Below are positions 14,033-25,567 of a DNA stretch of 64,000 nucleotides, one piece after another. This DNA comes from Varroa destructor (taxonomy: Eukaryota; Arthropoda; Arachnida; Mesostigmata; Varroidae), in NCBI RefSeq assembly GCF_002443255.2, contig NW_019211454.1:66727282-66791281 (forward strand). Direction: 5' to 3'. Position numbers and translations under genes: made by a program. Within the stretch, counting starts at the first letter, position 1. Each line of letters opens with the position of its first letter. Below the pieces are notes generated by a model, which saw only the letters and a program-made list of their open reading frames with translations, did no database searches and was not told where the DNA came from.

Positions 14033-15397
14033 GCAAAAAATAAGTTGACGTTCTCAACCAATGGTCTGCTTTGGCATACGTAAGAACTTCATCTGCCAAA
14101 TTTAAGTAGCGGGTAGTGACCTACTATCTATCTATATATATGTACCACTATAGTTGTTGGAACCGCAACTACTGCGACTAGTGTAGAAGCTTAATTTGAC
14201 GCTGCCGGTCATCAGCAGCTTTTTTCCTTTTTGATGTGGAATGAAATGATTCAGTTAGTATTCTAGCTACTGGTCAGCTAGTAGGAAGGACTAGCGTGTA
14301 AGGAAGTGGTCGGACGATAGACTGGCGAAGTACGCCATACCATTTCTACTTCCACTGTCGACCGCAGAGTGTTCTTCTTCCCTTTGAAGGCTCCTGTTCC
14401 TTCCTTGTTCTGTGAACCGTTGCTTCTGCTGACGTTGTTCTCGCGTCAACAGAGCCCAAACCCCTGCGTCAGTACACGACTCCCACGAAGGACGTTGTCC
14501 CCCCTATGATATGCTGCTGCTCTTGCTGCTTTTTCAGTGGCGGGCGCAAACGGGTCACTTTCATGCCTCCCGCTTGAGATGATGGCAGCGGCAATCCTGA
14601 TGCTAGTAAAAGGCGGTCTAGCTACAGCATAATGACTAATCGCTACCTTACCGCCTGCCAAAATGTGTGATGACTGGTCGATCTGCCGGGCGTCAGCATC
14701 AACCGAATCAGCTTGCCAGCGTCGGTCAAACATTGCCCAAGAGCCTCCCAGCTCAGTGGATAGCTGTAGCAGCTGGCGTTCGAACTAAAAAGAAAAAAGC
14801 GGCTATAGGACTGAGGTGAGTCCAAAAGTCCTATACTGCTGGCCCTAGGAGGGCAACGAGAGGTCTACCACACTGTGTTTGCTACACGCTCAACAATAAT
14901 TCGTTGCTGCAGCTGCTGCGTCGATCTTTGTGTATGTGCGTGTTCATGCGTGAGTGAGTACGCGTGCTGATGTTGAGAAGAAACCGGCGGTGAGCTACCG
15001 AAATCGTTAACAGAACTGTTTAAAATGAGTCGAACAAAATAACGACGAGAATCCCACACGCGCGGAGTATAATTACTAAGCAAGAAGTAAATCTGACAGC
15101 GCTCCGAAACTGCTACCGTAGTTAATCTTTGCACCCCTTCGGTCCTTTCGCCCCCTAGAAAACCTGCCTTTTAAGAACTATGTCACAACGATGCCGCTGA
15201 TGACGAGTTGCCCTGCTATTGTAATTGCCATTGCTATCATTTGAATAACACGGTCTCGAAAGAGATGTTTATTCTGCAATTTTTTTTCAATATTTATATT
15301 TGTGCACGCGCTTTCCAACAGTGTTCTTCTTACTGTGTAAGTGAGATAGATCTTGTGGGCGTATATGAAGCTTTTCACCGAATGACGAATTTTATCC

Positions 15398-15480
15398 AGC
15401 CGTAGTTTAGCGTTGCTAGACAATAAATGTCGCCACTGTTGTCGGCGTCATTTATTATCTAGCAGCGCTAAAGTAAGGCT
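15398..15480 (+). ncRNA. microRNA-precursor-like hairpin (candidate)
   Basis: The 37-base arms 15398-15434 and 15444-15480 fold back with 33 paired positions (one a G:U wobble on this strand), four single mismatches (C:A, U:U, G:G, G:A), no bulges, and a 9-base loop. A 24-position core (15406-15429 against 15449-15472) has a single mismatch. Length, stem regularity and single-base internal mismatches match the general form of animal microRNA precursors. I do not recognise either arm as a known microRNA. It could equally be a palindromic fossil of a small inverted-repeat transposon. No promoter is visible and the strand is arbitrary, since the reverse strand folds nearly as well. Confidence 0.35.
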
Positions 15481-15727
15481 AAAGTTATTGCAATTAGCCT
15501 GTTCGATGTCCGTCTCTTTACGCTAATGAGTATGATGTAGCGTTGAATGTTAGCGAAGTGGTGATAGATAGACAGCCTGATAGTTTTTCGTTTAGCTCCT
15601 TTTTTCAGATAGAATGCGCCTTTTCTATCGCTCTCCCATGCCAAACCGAAATTAGGCCGTCAGTCAGCCAAACAACAGCCATAGCACCTACAACTAACAG
15701 CTATTTAACACATCGTCAGTATGAACA

Positions 15728-15840
15728 GCAGCGGCGGCGGCGGCGGCGGCGGCGGCAGCAGCAGCAGCAGCAGTACCACACAAAAAACCATAACCCAAGC
15801 GGCTTAAGTACTAACACGACGACAACAACAACAACAACAG
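15728..15840 (+). repeat. compound triplet repeat: CGG, CAG, then ACA
   Basis: A run of CGG units (about 15732-15755) passes directly into CAG units (to about 15774); about 40 bases later a GAC/ACA run occurs (about 15816-15840). The surroundings are GC-richer than the rest of the window. In one frame this reads poly-Arg, poly-Gln and poly-Thr inside a 174-residue open frame (15543-16067), but that composition is expected of any triplet run and does not show coding. Confidence 0.8.
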
Positions 15841-16608
15841 GAATAACAACCACTGACAGAAGCCATATCATCAGTCGGCCAGACGGTGGCTACTATGATT
15901 GCGAAGTCGCCCCGTTGCCTCCTTCGCTAGGTCTCGCTTGCCTACGCGAGTGGGCCAGGGCTCACGGGGATGGCGGCGGCGGCGGCAGCAGCAGTGACGG
16001 CGACGATGGCCGCTGTTTCCGTGCTAGTGGAAATTTGGAAAGAAGCAAATTAGCTTGGGGGAGGTGATGTGTTTGATCTCCTTTGAAAGTTCGCTCGAAA
16101 CGCGTTGGCCACGGCACTGTCTAGACATCGCGCGTGAGCGTGTAAGGCCATGTTGTGTGAAGCTCGTCAATTCGAAGTCTGCGGCTTGTCACACAGTGTC
16201 AGATAAGATGAGAGGGAGAGAAATGTGGAGGCCACGTGTCAGGGACCATACACTCCGCTGGTTGTAACGACGTGTAGTTGTGTGTTATAGTGAATTTTCG
16301 TGATCAGTGTGCTGCTTATTCGTGGGTCTATTTCGATTAAACTGTCCGTCGACTGGCTGTTCAGCATTGTCCGAGTGGATTTACTGCCCGGCCACTGCTT
16401 TAAACAATGAAGACTGATAAGTTCCACTCGACCTAGGATGACCTAAGGATCTTCCGTGTGTAAAGCACTATCGGAACAATCATCCAGGGGTCCTAGTGGG
16501 CGCGGCGCTGGGGCGCGGCACCCTCAAACGCACCGGGCCAAACTGGGCTTTTGGTTTGCTGTCATTCAACATCTTATGTCCCTTATCGGTTCGATTTGGC
16601 TCTGGGTG
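15841..16608 (+). other. GC-rich stretch ending in a strong splice donor; candidate 5' exon
   Basis: This block is visibly GC- and CpG-richer than its flanks, includes a further GGC/CAG cluster near 15972-15995, and ends at a good donor, GGGTG|GTGAGTT (intron from 16609). A short in-frame start at 16576 would give MSLIGSIWLWV and end in phase 0, matching the phase needed by the exon at 24710, but its Kozak context is poor. The simplest reading is an untranslated or barely translated alternative first exon of the coiled-coil gene with a promoter nearby. No transcript evidence is available here. Confidence 0.25.
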
Positions 16609-19607
16609 GTGAGTTTATGTGCACGCGTATTTCTCTGTACACAATGATTAAATATCAAATCTATTTGGTATAGTGGCAATATTAAGCACTTATTTGCTGT
16701 GCTTATTAAGATGTGCACTTATTTGAATGTTGTCGACGAGCGATGCGTTTTGTGGCGTGATCTAATTGTTCATTAATAATTTTCGTATATTTTTATGCGA
16801 TATGCTTGTCGTAGCTGGCAATTACCCAAGTATCGGATATATGTTTCGTGCAATTACTTTATTTGGTCAGAGTTGGTGGGTATCGTTAAGTAATTCAAAA
16901 AAATATGTAAGATCTGTTTTATAGCCACGCGAGTACGAGGCCACGAGTATGAACGACTATAATAATATAATAAACAACAGATATATATAAATTTCATACA
17001 GTTTACCAGATACCAGATTGCTTGACTAGAGCTGCTGTGACGAGAAATAGGGAAGCATTGTGCTGTACGTCAATGACCTTCATTCGAGCTAGGGCTAATC
17101 AACTATACGAAAAGACATGAGTTAGTGTTTTATTTCTACCAAATGCTATCTGCGGATAGGCTATCGACAACTTGCTTTACGTGTTGAAATCCACGGCCAT
17201 AGTCCTTCTATGGCCGGTGGGAAAGAAACGTTCGGCTGCATGGTGTGGCCCAGTATGAATTTGTCCATCGTATCGTCATCCGCTCTCGTAGGTGGATTAA
17301 ACAAGAGATTAACCTTACGCGGATAGTGTACAGACATGCTGTGTTGAGTCACCACCGACCCACCACGAACCAAAGGTCATCGTCGGTTCGTTAGAAGTAT
17401 TTCGTCATGATTTATAGCAGCAATCTTCTTTACGATAGACCCAACAGATTTCCAACAGGCGACGGAGTAGTCAAAGACCCATACACTTCGGTGTTATACA
17501 ATGAGATTTGTGAATGTGTCGTCGATCTTAGCGTAATCTAGATGACGAACAATAATTGTAATTTCCGTTAAAGCAATACCACTTTCTTCATCAGTTACAA
17601 CAATAGGTCTAGCTAGTCCGTTCGGTTTCTCATCGTAGTCGCCTCTCATTTACTTTATTTTCGGGTGCCTGAATGTGTTTACTTGAAAGAGAGATGTGCT
17701 TGGTCTACAGGTTTGTCCTTCCTGGTGGCGCATTGTGCCAAGCCAATGCGCAACACTCGTGAACGCCACTTTAGCACAACTAGCGCCACAAGCGGACCGA
17801 CCGAACAGAACTAACGGCCTGCAAAGAGTCTACAACGACAGCGATAGAAACGTTTAATCTTAGAAGCGGCCGCAACTGTTTAACGAAAGACGAACGTCGT
17901 GCGTTCGTTTCTGATTTCCCTGTTCGCTGCTGCTGCTTTCGCCATCCACCGTCGCCTGTCGGATCTGTCTATAATCCATCTATCTGTATCGCCATGTCTG
18001 TCTGTTTAGCTTAGATGAATCTGTGTTGATTGATTGACAGTTGGCAGTCTGTCAGGTACGACGTCAATAATGAACGAAATACAAATCAGAATAAGATGGA
18101 AAAAAGTGTTTTGCGACTTTGGAAAGTTATCGTTTGCGACTGTTCGCTTGAATCCGTGTCTTTGTGCACTAAGACTCCCTGTCTTACCGGTAGCGCTATA
18201 GTCACCCAACAAAGCGACGGGTAGCCTGAGCGAGGACCTTGGACCGCCAGGAACGCGATTAATCAAAAGGCTAACAATCTGCCATCGGTTCCCTTACCTT
18301 CGTCGGCTCTAAAGGTGTTTTAGTATCGATAATTTCGTTGATCGAGCACGAATATAATGGAGTTGCAACCAATAACCAGACAATCGTTGCTCCTCGCTAA
18401 TTACATTGACTCATAGTACCAATCGTAGTCAAGGGGGAAAAGCAGCAGTCAGAAAAAGAGCCCGTTTGTCACCGGTGGCTCAACTCCACGCAACTTCGAA
18501 CCCAGAACCCGATAACAATAACCTTTTCGTCGGAATATAGTTTTGAGCAGGCGTTGTTTTCGAGCTCTCTCTTCGTTGATGTCAACCTGCTAAGCGATGA
18601 ATTAGGACAAACGGGTAAAATGCGCTAAATATGCTTTTGAACTATCGCCTTTCGGCGAACATAACTGCCGAAAGAAAAGGACCACTGGAAGTTAAGTGGA
18701 TCTAAGGTCTGGCCTAACTGTGTTACGCATCTTCGTTGGCCTTGCGATTCGATCTCGCCCCAAAAAAGCGTTCAGAACCATTGAATCCTGGAACATGCGT
18801 ATTGCTTGCATAGGGTACTCAATGAACAAATAAAGGCAGCATGCAAATACCCAGCTTTTTGAGAGCCCTTGGGACCAGGTTGCATGAGCTTTACTCTCTG
18901 TGCAAGCGCAAAAGACACCTGACTTGCGAAGTTATTTTAGTAGACGCACTCTGCAGAAGGTTTACGTAAGAAGGGATACGCATCCCTATTAACTAAAACT
19001 TAGAAAAACGACAATATACGAAATCCTGGATAGCGAGTACGCATTCTCCTTGACCGTGTCTGGGCGCATGTAAATCGAAATTGTACCTAGTGTTTTCTAC
19101 ACTGTCCGGTTCTGGATCAGTGAAGGCTGTAGTGTTATTCTGTCTCTCTGTTTCGAGTTTTGTGGGCGGTATCGCCGTTAGGCATTGCATCAGACGCTTG
19201 GTTCCCCGTGCTCGAACCCAGACCACAACGCGTCCGTAAGAAAAACACTCGAAATACGAAAAATGTATGATTTTACCTAGCAGTCAAAATGAGAAGAATA
19301 TGAATCTGCTATCTCTGCGATACATATCCATATATGCTTTCCCAAACGACTAAATGGTAAGAAAGAGTCTCAAACTCATGAAGTCTCACCCGGCTAAAAA
19401 TCTCACTTGTAAAGTGTCAGGCCAAGCAGGCGACGTTGAAGAGGCCCAACGTGTTGAGTCGCATAGACATAGGCTTATTTTCAATTCATTCCGGCTTTCT
19501 GAAGCAACAAAAAAAAACATATTGGAGTGACCTTATTAATAAGATGATCACCGTCATTCAATAATAGTTAACTGCAACATGCTTTGATTCTTATCTCTCG
19601 CACACAG

Positions 19608-19632
19608 ATATATATATATATATATATATATT
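19608..19632. repeat. (AT)n microsatellite
   Basis: About twelve uninterrupted AT units in non-coding sequence. Confidence 0.9.
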
Positions 19633-22418
19633 ATACAGAATTCAGCTGTCCTTGTCAGCTGAACGCAGCGTAATAGCATTCTTTGTTCGAAAAGTCCCTC
19701 CGACGATCTTTTCCCTATCATACATTTGTTATTTTAGCTTGCTTTATAATGGAGACGGCGAACACGTGGGAATGTTAATGTCAGTTTGTCAAGATATTGC
19801 GTTTTTGTGTACTCACTCTGCGCATGTAGGATATTTATTGCAAAGACGTGTGTATCATGGCCAGCAGCGACAGATTAATCGAAAAATATAAAAGTGATAA
19901 ACGAAAGGCCAATGGCTCAAGAGTGCAGCACAGATCACCTTGCGCGCTCACCGAAAAGTTTACCGAAAAAGAATGTATTTTTATTTAATGATTACAGTAG
20001 AAATCTCATTTAACTTAATCTAGTTTATATGAATGCTGCGTTTCCATAATTTAGTTTTTTGCTCTGATTAACTGAGCAGAACACAAAATAGCATGTCAGC
20101 CCTTTTACATGTTTTTATCATTGTAGAAAGCACTGGGCGTCATGTTCAGTGCGGCGGAGGACAGCGGACCATTCAAAAATCGTGATGCTAATTATGATAA
20201 ATGGATTACGCGGAGCAAACGACGGCCGAAGGCCGCTATTGCCCGACGTCTTCATCAATTTGGCCAACAAATGTACAACAATCACTTGTACGCACTTCAG
20301 CCAATAAATCACAAGATGGTTGCGTTCGGTTAGAAAAACTATCAATTTTTAATGCTGTTTGTATTTCGTTGTTGTTCCTTTAATTGTTGTTCTCCCTATC
20401 GTCCTGTTCTTGGTAAAAAAGTTAAATGCTAAAATGTTCCTATCGTTATTACGCGTCGAGCATATTCTAAGAAAGAATGAGGAACTGAAGAGAGAAAGCT
20501 GAAGAAAATCAGCGTATTACCCAAGTCCTATTGTCGTTGGCTTTCTGTACGCAGGCAGAACAAGCGAGCAGAAGCATGCACAGGTAACGCTGTAGCGTGA
20601 AGTTCTAATCGGCTGTTGACGATTAAAGCGATGCCGATCATAAAGCATTGTGATAGTCAGGGTTCGAATGTGGCGGTACAAATCTGCTCTCGTCACTGTC
20701 GGCCGAAGGTGCCAACAAAGTGCCACAATGGCATGGCGCCATCATCTGTTTTTTAAAGTCAAATAGAAAGATTGTACTTGGCGCTGCCACTAGTAGTTTG
20801 TAAGTAATTATTTTAGCCATAAATGAAAATATCAACTTGTGTCGCAGTTATCGAATAAAAGCTAAATTAGCTTCGAATATAAACACAATGTGGGAACAGC
20901 GAGGCTCCCGTTTCGTGAGCTCTTTATTTAGCTTCTGCTATCAGAGGGTCTATTTGGACGGTTGGGCGACTATACGAATTGCGGATTGGCAATCTCTGCA
21001 AGGTTCTACATCGTCACTTATAGTCCTTCAGCTGCACTGTTGTATCCGATATTTTGCCCTTTTGGATTGGCCTTGTGAGCGCTCGTCCTTGCCCTCATAG
21101 TAAACTTATCAATTCAATGGCATACCTAATGATTGATTCGACGCAATAGCTTGGTACTTTGGCATGGTGCTCAACCTTCGCATCAACTCATGAATAAGAA
21201 AAATGTCATCAGATAATGCTCGACGGACATGATAATGACATTGCAAAAATCTCTTTCATTTTTATATATTTTAATTTTCCCGTCAAGGTATGTAACTGAA
21301 ATTGTCGGTCACACCGACCATTTCCAGCCGGCATATCGCATCCTATTGCATCCTGCGGACATTTTATTGTCTGTATTTTTATTTAGTCTGCGAGCTAAAA
21401 AAAAAGAACAAATTTTGTATTTGATTAGTGGAGTCCCTGACCCAGTATCACAATTAGACATCAAGTTCTTCAGCGTCTTGTGATATTGTCGGTATTTACG
21501 TTTGCCTTTTTCTATTGGAAAGGAAGATAAAAGTAGATGCATTCCCGAACTATTAGGATCTGCTGGTTTACGCATACGACGACGTAAATCTAGGGGCCAT
21601 TTTGCGTTGTTATAATGGTTGTTATATCTGCACTTGCAGTCCAGTATTATTACTATTATTATAAGTAAAATTATATAAAATTATCAAAAAAAAAACCCTT
21701 TGCACCCTACCGTGGCAGTCGGATAGTTCAGGGAAAGGCTAGCAAATCCCAAACGTTTACTTCTGCCATATATGTGGAACATGGAGGTAAGCGGTTAAAA
21801 AAGCTGATTGACACCCTTACCCTAAAATGCCATTATTTCAGCAGCCAAAATAAGTAATGGCCATCTGCATAGTCAGGCTTTGCTGTGGCTGACCGCCAGC
21901 GCCACTGGTCCATACGGGTGAAGATTTGTAATAGAAATAAAATGCTTGCAAAACCTAATAGAAAAAGTAACGCTAAATTGAGTTACGTTGATGGTACGCC
22001 TTTATTAACTACAGCGGCTGCAGGAGAAGCAGCAGTGGTAGCGTGCCACTCGAGCGATATAATCTTCTATAAAATAGATGGAAATGGGTAGATAGATATA
22101 AGTCAATTTCACACACCGACAAGGCGCATTTTAACCTGAGCGTTAAAAAATCATCTCTTCCGGTCCATGTTCTTATTCATTTCTTGGCCAGCTTTCCCTA
22201 TTCCAGCGGGGTTGCCGTACCCCTTCCCCCCTCCAGCAACAACTGTGCTGGTAGCATCAGTCGAAAATAAACGGGCACCATTAACAGCGCCAGCAGCAGG
22301 AACCTTTTCATGATTATTTTCATTTCCTTCACTTTGTCTCGTTGCTAGTGACGACGCATGATCGAAGGAACGGCATCAACATAGGGAAAAGCGGATGTTG
22401 CTACCCCTGGCGGAAGCG

Positions 22419-22479
22419 GCGACGACGACGACAGCAGCAGCAGCAGCAGCAACAACAACAACAACAACAACAACAACAG
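22419..22479 (+). repeat. compound triplet repeat: GAC, CAG, CAA
   Basis: Four GAC units, then about six CAG units, then about eight AAC/CAA units run on without a break, followed by TTGTTG, which can fold back on the CAA run. The reading frame through it (22342-22581) has no other protein-like feature. Confidence 0.85.
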
Positions 22480-24709
22480 TTGTTGTATAGAACTGTCAGC
22501 CGATGCATTTTAATTGTACGGACTGTGTTTATTGTTTCGTTGCGTCTGCGTTCGATTTCTGTTTTTAGAACGCTAACTTGATTTGATCGTTACTAAGGTT
22601 TATCACTTAATTAATTCATGTAATTGGCTTTAAAAAGAAGAAGAAAGATGTGCGACAGCTTTGCTGCTACTGAAGATCGATAGAACTAGCCAGTGCCAGC
22701 AGAGGTGATACATTCATTGGCTGAAGATCCGTATTATCTATCGAGTTTTGCATGTGTAACACAGCTCCGTATATCGTTGCCAGAAGCCGTTCGTTAGTGT
22801 TTTGTGCTTACTGTGCATTATTACTATATTTACCAGATTCAGCTACGTGCCAATTTCCAATAATAGTTTGGCAACGCGAGAGGTTGCCGAATATGTTGTT
22901 GCGAAAACAGAAAATCTGCCCATGTCCATCTACGATGAAGATATTTTACGTTGACCTATTCGATGATTTTGTTTGGTTTGATTGATGTTTGGCCGGTACC
23001 GCAAACGACACTTGGAACAGAGTGATTAACTCATAAAAATATATCTGCGTCTGCTGCCTAATAAACAGTATTGCTGCATTCATCTTGTTTTAGCAGCTCA
23101 GTACACGATTTCGTCTGGTTATCGGGGATTAACTATTGAACAAACGATATCGTTGTTAAGACCAATCTTCATATTTTCACTGACCATTTATATTTGGATT
23201 ATTACGTAGACTTTCGATCCGGCACTATAGAACACTGCATTTGCAATTAACGATCAGCCGCAAATCAACATGGCTCTTTCCGAATCTGAGCTGGATCTTC
23301 CTCTGGACATGCACACACATATGCAGTCACAATTTCGGTTGTTTAATGCTATAAGATGATCTGTTGTTGCTGCATGTTCGGGGATGTTGGATTGCGGCAT
23401 GCATACTTGGGTAGAATCAACAACCCAACGGAAAGCCGCATCTATGCTACAATTCATGACCGGGGCACCATCACATAATTGCATGGGGATAAGTCGAACG
23501 ATAACGAGAAAGATAGATGGAGAAGTTACTTTATCATGTGCAAGTGCCACTGGAATAGACTGATTGTAACAGAAGGATCGTTTATGGAAAGTTACGCCTG
23601 ATTCATACTGTCTTCATACTTCTGTCGTATATATACACGCGCGTGTGTGTATTACTGCGTCGCTTCTAAGAGATAGGTAGTAAGACGTATTTGCATCCAG
23701 ATCTAAATTCTGTAAAGCACTGGATCTTCGTTATGGTTATTTTTAATAGGTAAAAGACAAAATATTTTGAACTTCGTATTGACCTTTACGCTGTCCTAAA
23801 TCGGTTGGTAAAGCACATACTGATCCTAACCTCTTGCATAAACAGCGCAACAAATGCAACAGTTCTAGAAAACTGGCTTCACGCTGGACTAATATAAAAT
23901 ATATTCGCTTTATACTACTACATTATTGTTTTATATACGATATACTGTTTTTGTGCAGTGGCATGCAAGATTATACCGTACCCCTGCCTTCATTCCTACC
24001 AAGTTTTGATATGGCCAAGTCCAAATAAATCGCTCTAAATTTAACAAATAAATAAATCTAGAAGCCGGTAATCAGTCATCGAAAATAAATATGTAGCACT
24101 TTAGCACTTATATTCATCATTGCGTATCTTAAAGTATTGAATAGCTTCCTGCTCTATAACGGTTTCGGTTTGTCGTATATCAGCTAACTTGGCCATATTC
24201 GACCATGAACCGAAAGGACTGCTAAAATCAAATTGTGACAATCTTTACACCTTCGACGTTTTAACGTCGTATTTACACGTTCGACGAACCTACCTTAAAC
24301 ACGAAATGAGGTACGCATCATTATCGAAGCATCACAAGGCTATTGCGCCTTCAAACTAAGCTACTAACAAACAGCGGAAGACGGAAATACTCGTTTTTTA
24401 GCACGTTCTTTTTTTATTACGGTCGAACGATGTAAGTCATAAAGCTTCTACAGGCTTAGTTAGAGTACGAGCTTGATGGGAAAGTGTTGCTCCACAGAAG
24501 AATTCGATCGATTTGTTCATTTGCTTTCCGGCAGCTTGCGCAGAAATCAAAAACAATCTCCAACAAAATGAGACTATTAACGAAGAGCAAAGATCCGTTA
24601 CATATCAGCGTTATCCAATTTTACCGTAAAAAGATGAGTGCAGCTAGTTCCAGCCGAACCATTCTAACCCCATTCTGATTGCTGTGCCTTTCGTTGTCTT
24701 TTTTTTTAG

Positions 24710-25567
24710 CCGTTTGTTTACAATGAGGACGGAGCTGCTCCCGAGCAGCCGGCCGTCCCCGTCCACCAACATCTCCGTCACCAACAACAGCAGCATCCTC
24801 CGAACTCGTCTTCGCCCCCTACGGAGTTGCTGCGACAGCAGCAGCAGCAGCAGCAGACGACGACGCCAGCATCAACTTCAAACATCAGTGGCAATAGTAG
24901 CGGCCTGCAACAGCACTTTCAGCCTTTATCGCCCCATCTGCATCAGCTACAGGCGCAAATTTTCCAGAGCTCATCGAACCCGCAGATATTGGGCAGCGGC
25001 AGTAGTAACAACAATAGCACAAACGGATTCAACGGACCTCACGCAGGTTCCCTCGGGCTCGGCCCTTCAAAACGTATCCAACAACTACTTACCGACCCTT
25101 TACTGCTGCCACGCAAGGAGCCCAATCGAGAACACCTGCAACAACAGCAGCAGCCTCTGCGAACGGTTACAGCAGCTGGTGCGGCAACAGCAGCGGCAGT
25201 ACCACCACCTGGGGTTATTAACAGACCGAAATCTTCACCTGCGCTCGAAAGATCGCCTCGAAAAGAGCGTCGAGAAAAAGGTGAGACAGGAGTTGCCGAT
25301 GGAACTGGCGTCCACGCGCAGCGAACTTCATCGAAAAAATCGGTGGTCCCCAACGCCAGTACTCATAGAACGAGCGAACCGCAAAGTGCAGCAGGCGCAG
25401 CTGGGTTTTCGGCATCGTCTTCGTATAGGAACGGTGATGCTGGAGGCCGAAACTTCCCGCCAACGTTACCTCAGCATCAACAACAGCAACGGACACGAAC
25501 TAATTCAATCAACCATGTGTTGCCTTTCCTTGTAAAGCAGCATGCAAAAACCCTACTCTCCGTCCAG
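24710..25567 (+). CDS. Gln/Ser/Pro-rich exon of an unrecognised coiled-coil protein
   Basis: This is the largest exon, 286 codons, preceded by a good acceptor (a run of T, then AG at 24708-24709) and ending at CAG|GTTAGT. The frame begins PFVYNEDGAAPEQP, has no ATG near its start, and so continues from an upstream exon in phase 0. The protein is low-complexity: several Gln runs, Ser/Asn stretches, an Ala/Thr stretch, a basic patch SPRKERREK near residue 188, and a more ordinary segment NSINHVLPFLVKQHAK near the end. A second, stronger-looking donor AAG|GTGAGA at 25280 would end the exon in phase 1, which does not fit the next exon found. A different frame is also open over most of the exon but stops at 25535, before the donor. 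Function unknown; disordered N-terminal region of a scaffold-like protein is inference. Confidence 0.75.

Larger units (their letters stand above)
699..15397 (+). other. long non-coding block, probably intron
   Basis: About 14.7 kb without a supportable exon. It is AT-rich with many stops in all frames; the short open frames present have no domain, signal or splice context that I trust. It holds a tight inverted repeat at 5223-5257, a 13-bp inverted repeat at 8700-8750 and a (CA)n run at 14012-14032. A somewhat GC-richer patch lies at 14340-14830 with a 95-residue - strand open frame that I could not support as a gene. If 624-698 is the first exon, this is intron. Confidence 0.5.
16609..24709 (+). 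other. non-coding block, probably intron
   Basis: Eight kilobases with no exon I can support. It holds an (AT)n run at 19608-19632 and a compound GAC/CAG/CAA triplet repeat at 22419-22479. On the - strand near 19204-19225 there is a short match to a tRNA B box, but no A box upstream. The end of the block is a long T tract and AG acceptor at 24700-24709. Confidence 0.5.

Noticed and set aside
14446..14733. 95-codon - strand frame in a GC-richer patch
   Set aside because: No splice signals, start context or motif that sets it apart from chance.
15543..16067. 174-codon + strand frame with poly-Arg, poly-Gln and poly-Thr
   Set aside because: Open because of CGG/CAG/ACA runs; no phase-0 donor at its end and no protein feature outside the repeats. 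Kept only as a repeat and candidate 5' exon region.
19190..19240. tRNA B-box-like sequence on the - strand (GGGTTCGAGC)
   Set aside because: No A box or cloverleaf upstream; not a tRNA, and too little to call a SINE.
25039..25353. - strand frame opposite the large exon
   Set aside because: Shadow of the Gln/Ala-rich coding strand (CAG read backwards gives Cys/Leu/Ala runs).
24684..25535. 283-codon frame overlapping the large exon
   Set aside because: It stops before the donor at 25567 and does not connect to the other exons; reported as a finding rather than a gene.
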